This document shows positions 58,884 to 64,000 of a DNA stretch of 64,000 nt, one piece after another. Position 1 is the stretch's first letter. The number at the start of each line of letters is the position of its first letter. The notes beneath the pieces are model-generated. The model did no database searches, had not been told where the DNA came from, and saw nothing but the letters and a program-made list of their open reading frames with translations. The stretch is from Guyanagaster necrorhizus (taxonomy: Eukaryota; Basidiomycota; Agaricomycetes; Agaricales; Physalacriaceae): NCBI RefSeq assembly GCF_019112545.1, contig NW_025064884.1:62001-126000 (forward strand), given 5' to 3'. The position numbers were made by a program, and so were the translations under genes.

Positions 58884-60273
58884 GGGATGGACTCTGAAAA
58901 TGGAACATGATCTTTGTACGGACTCGTTTCTGGGTTCGATCGATTCTCATTGGTTTGTGGAAACGCTGTAAATAAGTAAACATTGATACTTGGAAGCACA
59001 CAGGATTGTACGGTAACAATAAAAGACGTAAGATGTACCATCCTGTTCCTGCGCTGTAAAGGTATGTTAGGTGTGCCTAGTTTTCTTGACAGGAGGACCC
59101 ATGTCGAGGATCTCGCTGTTAGTTATATTTGCGAAAAGGTTGATTGCCACTATTGATGTCCCAGTATTGACAGCACTCACTGCAGAGGCTGATGTGGTTT
59201 TGATGGCTCAAAATAGGACCTTAAAAAGTTTCAATTTCGACTCCAGTTTTTACACCCTTGGTGTGAGTGCTGTAAAACGAGAAGACACATTAATTCTGTT
59301 GGAAATCCTCGGTGTTGCGCAGGGTAGACTCCAGGCTGGTAAGGCCAGATGGTATAAACTCCTTATTCTGCAGCTCCTACAGAGCTCGTATTTATACTCT
59401 CCAGGCTTGTATCTAGAATTTACTACAACTTTCTCTTTCTCTCGGGCTTACTCATCAACTCTCGGCATGATGCCGGATTGCCCTTTCTAGAACTTTCCAG
59501 CAAAATCCCAACAAATTCTATTGCTCCACAGGGAGAAAAGTTTTTCACACGGCCTTTTCAGGGCTGAAAAAGGCTTCGCTAGAACAAAACCCTTTAAGGT
59601 TTCATTTTTTACCAACTAAAATGCTCGGCTGTGACTAACAATCACATCACGAATCCCCACCCATCGAGGCAGAAAGATTTTGGCCGTGCAAGCCAAGTTC
59701 CATGGACCCTCGTGACCTTGGGTTCTGTTATTTGCAAATCAAGTTCACAAGCATTCATCGCTCCGAAAAGACCAAGAGACATACCCGTAAGGTTGGTCGG
59801 AACTATTACCCAAGAATGCCTGAAAACCCATCACAACATCCAAGCTTCATCATTCGTTGCTGTATCTGAGTAAATCTTCTGCAGGTGCTTCAGTCCATTT
59901 TTATACTTGAAATTGTTTGAAAGCCGGTCTAGAAATTATGTTTTGTTGTCGTTTATCCAGAAATCATCCATTGTCATACGCAACTCGTCCCGTCTAGACA
60001 TCATTTGTCCGACCACTAGGGCTTGGCCCAACACGAATATTGCCATTCGGCGTATGCTTTCTCTCACACGGCCCGTGTAATCCTTCGTCTGCACCAAATT
60101 TATGTTCACGGGTGCATTGTCTTGTGACGAAACATCCAATCCATAGGGCGTTTTTTTTTGGGTCCCCAGTCGGATAATCTTGTTTCTATGTCATCTGCCG
60201 TTCCTACCCCTACAGTTTCTGGATAAACTCGTGTATATAATGCAGGAGCACTTGGTGTGAAAGACTTGACCAA
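58884..60273. other. 1.4-kb region between the PL14-like and GH53 genes
   Basis: No recognised gene. It contains a 130-codon plus-strand frame (ATG at 59101 to 59490) of ordinary amino acid composition with no known motif, possibly chance. A 67-codon minus-strand frame at 59936-60139 is listed separately. The rest (58884-59100, 59491-59935) is AT-rich with no clear structure. It includes the GH53 promoter. Confidence 0.4.
59936..60139 (-). CDS. Hypothetical small ORF divergent from the GH53 gene (67 aa)
   Basis: An ATG-to-stop frame without introns: MDVSSQDNAPVNINLVQTKD, then a helical part VRESIRRMAIFVLGQALVVG and a charged end TMDDFWINDNKT. The start lies 134 bp from the GH53 start in divergent orientation. 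The amphipathic middle helix and acidic/basic balance look protein-like, but I recognise no family and length alone does not exclude chance. It could also be the last exon of a longer gene. Confidence 0.3.
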   Translation of the reverse strand: MDVSSQDNAPVNINLVQTKDYTGRVRESIRRMAIFVLGQALVVGQMMSRRDELRMTMDDFWINDNKT

Positions 60274-61687
60274 ATGGCTTTCTTGCTGATCTTGTGGCTT
60301 CTCGTTCTCGCGCCCTTCTTGCGGGTCCATTCGCTTGACTACTATGGCGCTGACTTCTCCTCCCTGGTCAATTTGGAGCGATCTGGCATTTCCTACTCGG
60401 ATGGTGGGAGCAAGAAAGCTTTCGAAGATATTCTCGCCGATCATGGAGCCAACATTGCACGGATCCGAATCTGGACTAGTGAAAGCGATTCTGAGTACAG
60501 TCTGGACTATGGTCTCGCCTTGGCACGCAGAGTGGTGGATGCGGGAATGGCTTTGTTGATTGACCTCCATTACAGTGATACATGTAAGTCTTGCTTTCAA
60601 TGGGCAGATGTCGTCCTTATGGCCTTTGATTTTTAAGGGGCAGATCCCTCAAAACAGGCTATTCCCTCTGCATGGTCTGAGGATTTGAATTCTCTGAATA
60701 CTGAGATATGGCAGTACGTTACTCTTTCTTCTTCATGTTCATGGGATTGTCTTGATCGTTCGAAAGATACACGTTGGATTTGGTCAACGCATTCAATGAT
60801 CAAGGGACTCCCATTGATTTTATTCAAGTATGCTGTATATCATCCCTCCTCTCTTAAAAAGTCACATCGTGCTTTAGATCGGCAATGAAATAAATGGCGG
60901 CTTCTTGTGGCCAACAGGACAAGTCTCAGTAAACGGTTACGAGCCGTTGTCTGAGCTTTTGCACTCTGCGGTCAGTGCCGTCCGTCAAGCATCCTCATCG
61001 ACAAAGACGGTCATTCACCTCGCCAATGGTTGGGATAAGGACAGCATATTATACTTCTACGAACAGGTCTTCGACTTCCAAGGTGATCTGGAGCTCGATG
61101 ACATAGACGTCATGGCCTTCTCGATGTATCCTTTCTATGATTCGGGTGCCACACTCTCTGCCTTGCAATCTAGTCTCAAGACGGTCGTTTCTACATACAG
61201 CAAGGCGAGCCTAACCTGTACGATTGTGAACACTTCTCTGACTCTCAACAGGACGTGATGATCGTTGAGACCGACTGGCCAGTCCAATGCTCTGGAGTCG
61301 ATTTGACTGAAAACATTGCTGTATCGGTGCAAGGACAAGAAACCTGGGTTCGTTATGGAAACCTTGATTGACGCACTATCCTCACTGATTGGTAACAGAT
61401 GTCCGACCTTGAGGACATCGTGAATGGACTTTCTGGTGGCCACGGAATAGGTCTCTTCTACTGGGAACCGGGCTGGATCGGTAACGCTGGTGAGAACAGT
61501 ATTTTCAGCGGCTAATTCTTCCAGATTGAATATGATCCCTCACAGGCCTTGGCTCTAACTGTTCGGTGCGTGTCTTATGCAATTTTTACACAAGCACTCT
61601 TGAATCATTGATGTCAACATTAAGGATAACCTTCTGGTGGATAGTTCAGGCAAAACTCGGGATTCAATTGATATATTCGCGAGCTAG
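60274..61687 (+). CDS. GH53 arabinogalactan endo-beta-1,4-galactanase
   Basis: Secreted hydrolase that cleaves beta-1,4-galactan side chains of pectin. The signal peptide is MAFLLILWLLVLAPFLRVHS. The mature part opens LDYYGADFSSLVNLERSGIS, then ARIRIWTSE and MALLIDLHYSDTWADPSKQ (spliced near 60590-60640). The acid/base Glu is in QIGNEINGGFLWPTGQ, just after an intron (about 60830-60900). The nucleophile Glu is in MIVETDWPVQCSG (about 61260), again after an intron. Later motifs are GLFYWEPGWIGNAG and GLGSNCSDNLLVDSSGK. The stop is the TAG at 61685-61687. The length, about 340 residues, and motif order fit GH53. It follows the PL14-like gene in the same direction. Six or seven introns. Usually induced on plant cell-wall substrates. 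Confidence 0.9.
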
Positions 61688-61934
61688 GCGTAGATACTAC
61701 TAATTGTCATAGCCGGCAATAACCGAACTAATGAGATTGACTTCCTTGTTAAATGACTTGTCGCCATTTTCTGTATGGTCCTGCGAAAGAACTAGCTTTC
61801 GACTCTTCAATCCTCAATAACAGGATTCTGTGGTACTGCCGAGGCATTGTTGGTTGGTAAGTCAACAGATCTGACGTATAAGGCTGTGACGGTCGGGCGC
61901 TTAGCGCGTGGGCTTCTCCCTCTCCAGATCCGCC

Positions 61935-64000
61935 ATGAGCGACTCAAATGACGACGATACCGCCAGAAAGGGAGAGCAGAAAAAAGTGACAGATCCTGTT
62001 ACCCACTTGCCACTCCTTATCCATGACAACACGTCCTTTGAGCTCCACCAAGTGTCGTATCCTTCCAGCAGTCCACCAGTGGGCCAGATGGATGCCGTGG
62101 TGAGGGACGAGCTGCAGCACCGACGATGGCGGTATTCGGATTCCCAGGGCAAGCACAAGTCTCGCGCCTTCATGACCAGCGCTATTGCTGCGGGCGTTGG
62201 AGGGGCGGCGTCACTAACACTGTCGTGGATGTTCCGGACCTTTGTCAGTTCCTCAGAGGTATTGAATCTGGTATTGGGAAGTGCTGCGTGTTGCGCCATG
62301 GGCCTCATTGCTGGCGGTGCGGTTCTTCACTATGATGGGCAAGAGGAGCAGCCATCTGTTGACCACAACATTGATTCGAGGGTATGTTGTCCGTCTGTGC
62401 AAGTATACGTTATTTATCCAACGTTTGGGTTAGCCTGAGTCTCTCACTAGCCCCGAGACTGCAGCATGGTTCAACTCTTTCCTGGCCTCTCTATGACCAA
62501 TCGTTAACCCCGCGCTTTTCACCTCTGTATCCGACATGCTTGAAGATTCTCTTCAAGCGACGCTTCCCAAGCTTATCCATGGTGTTCGCGTCGCGGACAT
62601 CGGACAAGGTTCCGAGCCCCTTCGCATCCTTGGCATTCGTTCTTTGAATGCTGATGAGACCAATGGCATGAAACCAGAAGACGGAGATTTTGTCAATCTC
62701 GAGCTTGCCGTCGCGTACAAAGCACGATCTGCTGGCCAGGATGCTCGGCGTACAGGCCCTTCGCGTAATGCCCATCTTCTTGTGGAGTTTTATCTATCCG
62801 GAGGGATAGTTTTGCCCGTGTGGGTCGAGCTTACCGGCCTTGTTGCCAAAACGCGTCTGAGAGTACAATTAATGCCAAACCCACCCTTTCTGTCAATCAT
62901 GACACTCACGTTGCTGGGACAGCCGAAGGTTGAAATCCATTGTACTCCGTTGGCGAAGAACTTTTTAAATATCATGGACATTCCCGGATTATCAGGTTGG
63001 TTACAAAACGCGATCGATATGGCTGTCGGACAGTATGTCGCACCAAGGAGCTTGAATTTGAATCTCAAAACGTTGCTAGCCGGGAAGGAGAAGACAGACA
63101 CTGATGCTATGGGGGTGGTTATCGTCACCTTGAAGAGCGCTGAAGGCTATAGGAATGGGGACGAAGGCAAGTTCTGGCTATCTAAAAAGCAGAAACGGGG
63201 GGATCCATACGTGTCGGTTGGCTGGAGCAAGTGGGGAAAGCCCCTCTGCTCCACCAGGTTGGTGCTGGGTTCTGTCACCCGAGTTCCACTTATAATGTTG
63301 CATTTAGAATAATCGAGAACGAATCCAAACCCGTGTGGGAAGAAACTATGATGTTACTAGTCACTCCTGTCGAAATTCATGCTCGGGAGAGACTCAGGCT
63401 GCAGCTTTGGGATTCAGGTCAGTCTCTGTGGTTCTCTGCACCAAGCTTCAGATACTGATTCTGTTTTAGACAGGTTCTCGGCCGACGATATCCTTGGAAC
63501 AGTCGAGACGTCGTTGCACGACATTATCGAGTCTTCCGAAACTTCGAATCAGTCAACGGCGCGCCAGGATGATCTGGTCGCCTCTGACGGTTCGAAATGG
63601 CCTGGGGTACTGCGCTGGGCTGTCGGATACTTCTCAAAGACGTCTCTGGAGCATCATCTCAAAGATGTGGTTGCAATTAACGAAACGATTGACCAGGAAG
63701 ATGAAAGTGGGTGCACGGCCAAGCCGGAGAGAGATGCTGAGGGTATAGACACCAGGGAGCAACAACTGAAGGATCTGAAGGAGAAAGAAGATGAAATCAT
63801 AGCGAGCTCCAAGCCTTCCGATGAGTGGCTTAGTGGTATATTATCTGTGAGTATTGAGCAGATCACCGAATTAGAGGTTCAGAAAGTAAGGGAAGGTGGC
63901 GCGCTGGAAACTGAAGATGGCAATAGTCCTAGTCCGTATTGCACTATCATTATTAACCATCAACGGGCGTACAAGACACGGACAAAGATGAAGACCCGAA
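61935..64000 (+). CDS. SMP/C2-domain lipid-transfer protein (Mug190-like), partial, with in-frame TGA
   Basis: Membrane-contact-site type protein related to tricalbins and E-Syt. Exon 1 (61935-62381) encodes a hydrophilic head and two membrane segments (AFMTSAIAAGVGGAASLTLS; VLNLVLGSAACCAMGLIAGG). Exon 2 opens with PESLTSPETAAWFNSFLASL and then has a TGA (62494-62496) at codon 170, exactly where SMP proteins carry Trp (W-x-N...WP). The frame continues after it as PIVNPALFTSVSDMLEDSLQ, ADIGQGSEPLRILGIRSLN and the SMP core (LLVEFYLSGGIVLPVWVELT). A C2-like region follows (GVVIVTLKSAEG, PYVSVGW, IIENESKPVWEE, RLRLQLWDS). A second C2 begins before the window ends. The gene is either a pseudogene, a readthrough case, or the base is an error; no splice option removes the TGA. 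Confidence 0.8.

Noticed and set aside
1..64000. Transposon, CRISPR, prophage or biosynthetic cluster
   Set aside because: No reverse transcriptase, transposase, LTR pair, terminal repeat, regularly spaced repeat or synthase gene was seen on either strand.

Overview
This window is nuclear DNA of a filamentous basidiomycete, probably an Agaricomycete. The evidence is dense genes broken by many short introns (about 50-60 bp, GT...AG), compact intergenic gaps, and lineage-typical families: a DUF6534-type membrane protein, a PL14-like polysaccharide lyase, a GH53 galactanase, a Mug190-type SMP/C2 protein and a small Cys-rich protein on four tiny exons. I saw no prokaryotic operons, CRISPR array, rRNA, convincing tRNA or intact transposon.

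Layout. 0-8 kb: a Gyp5-like TBC Rab-GAP and an ABC1/UbiB mitochondrial protein (+), then the mitochondrial amidotransferase subunit B (Pet112/GatB) and a PC4/Sub1 coactivator (-). 8.5-20.3 kb: a giant HECT ubiquitin ligase (Tom1/HUWE1). 20.6-30.4 kb: a quinone-oxidoreductase-like MDR enzyme (+), a SANT plus histone-fold protein resembling the Pol I factor Rrn5 (-), an acyl-CoA synthetase (-) and Pol II subunit Rpb3 with a Trp/Gly-rich tail (+). 30.5-40.1 kb: an EF-hand MscS channel (-), the t-SNARE Tlg2 (-), the small Cys-rich gene (+) and the CIA factor Nar1 (-). 40.1-46 kb is looser: degraded coding remnants, a seven-helix membrane protein and a disordered protein. 46-57.4 kb: a J-like protein (-), a membrane RING-H2 ligase, ferrochelatase and phosphomevalonate kinase (all +), and a vacuolar-type amino acid transporter (-). 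57.5-64 kb: a GPI-anchored PL14-like lyase, a secreted GH53 galactanase and a Mug190-like lipid-transfer protein cut by the window end, which carries an in-frame TGA at a conserved Trp position.

Most of the window is housekeeping: mitochondrial and Fe-S/heme metabolism (Pet112, ABC1, Nar1, ferrochelatase), transcription (Sub1, Rrn5, Rpb3), ubiquitin (Tom1, RING-H2) and trafficking (TBC, Tlg2, Mug190). I see no dedicated gene cluster. The PL14/GH53 pair is the only local functional grouping. The main points worth following up are the small Cys-rich gene, an 8-nt micro-exon in ferrochelatase, the WG-rich Rpb3 tail and the TGA in the SMP gene. Gene boundaries come from reading splice sites and conserved motifs by eye. 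Start and stop codons of recognised families are fairly secure; some internal exon edges are not.
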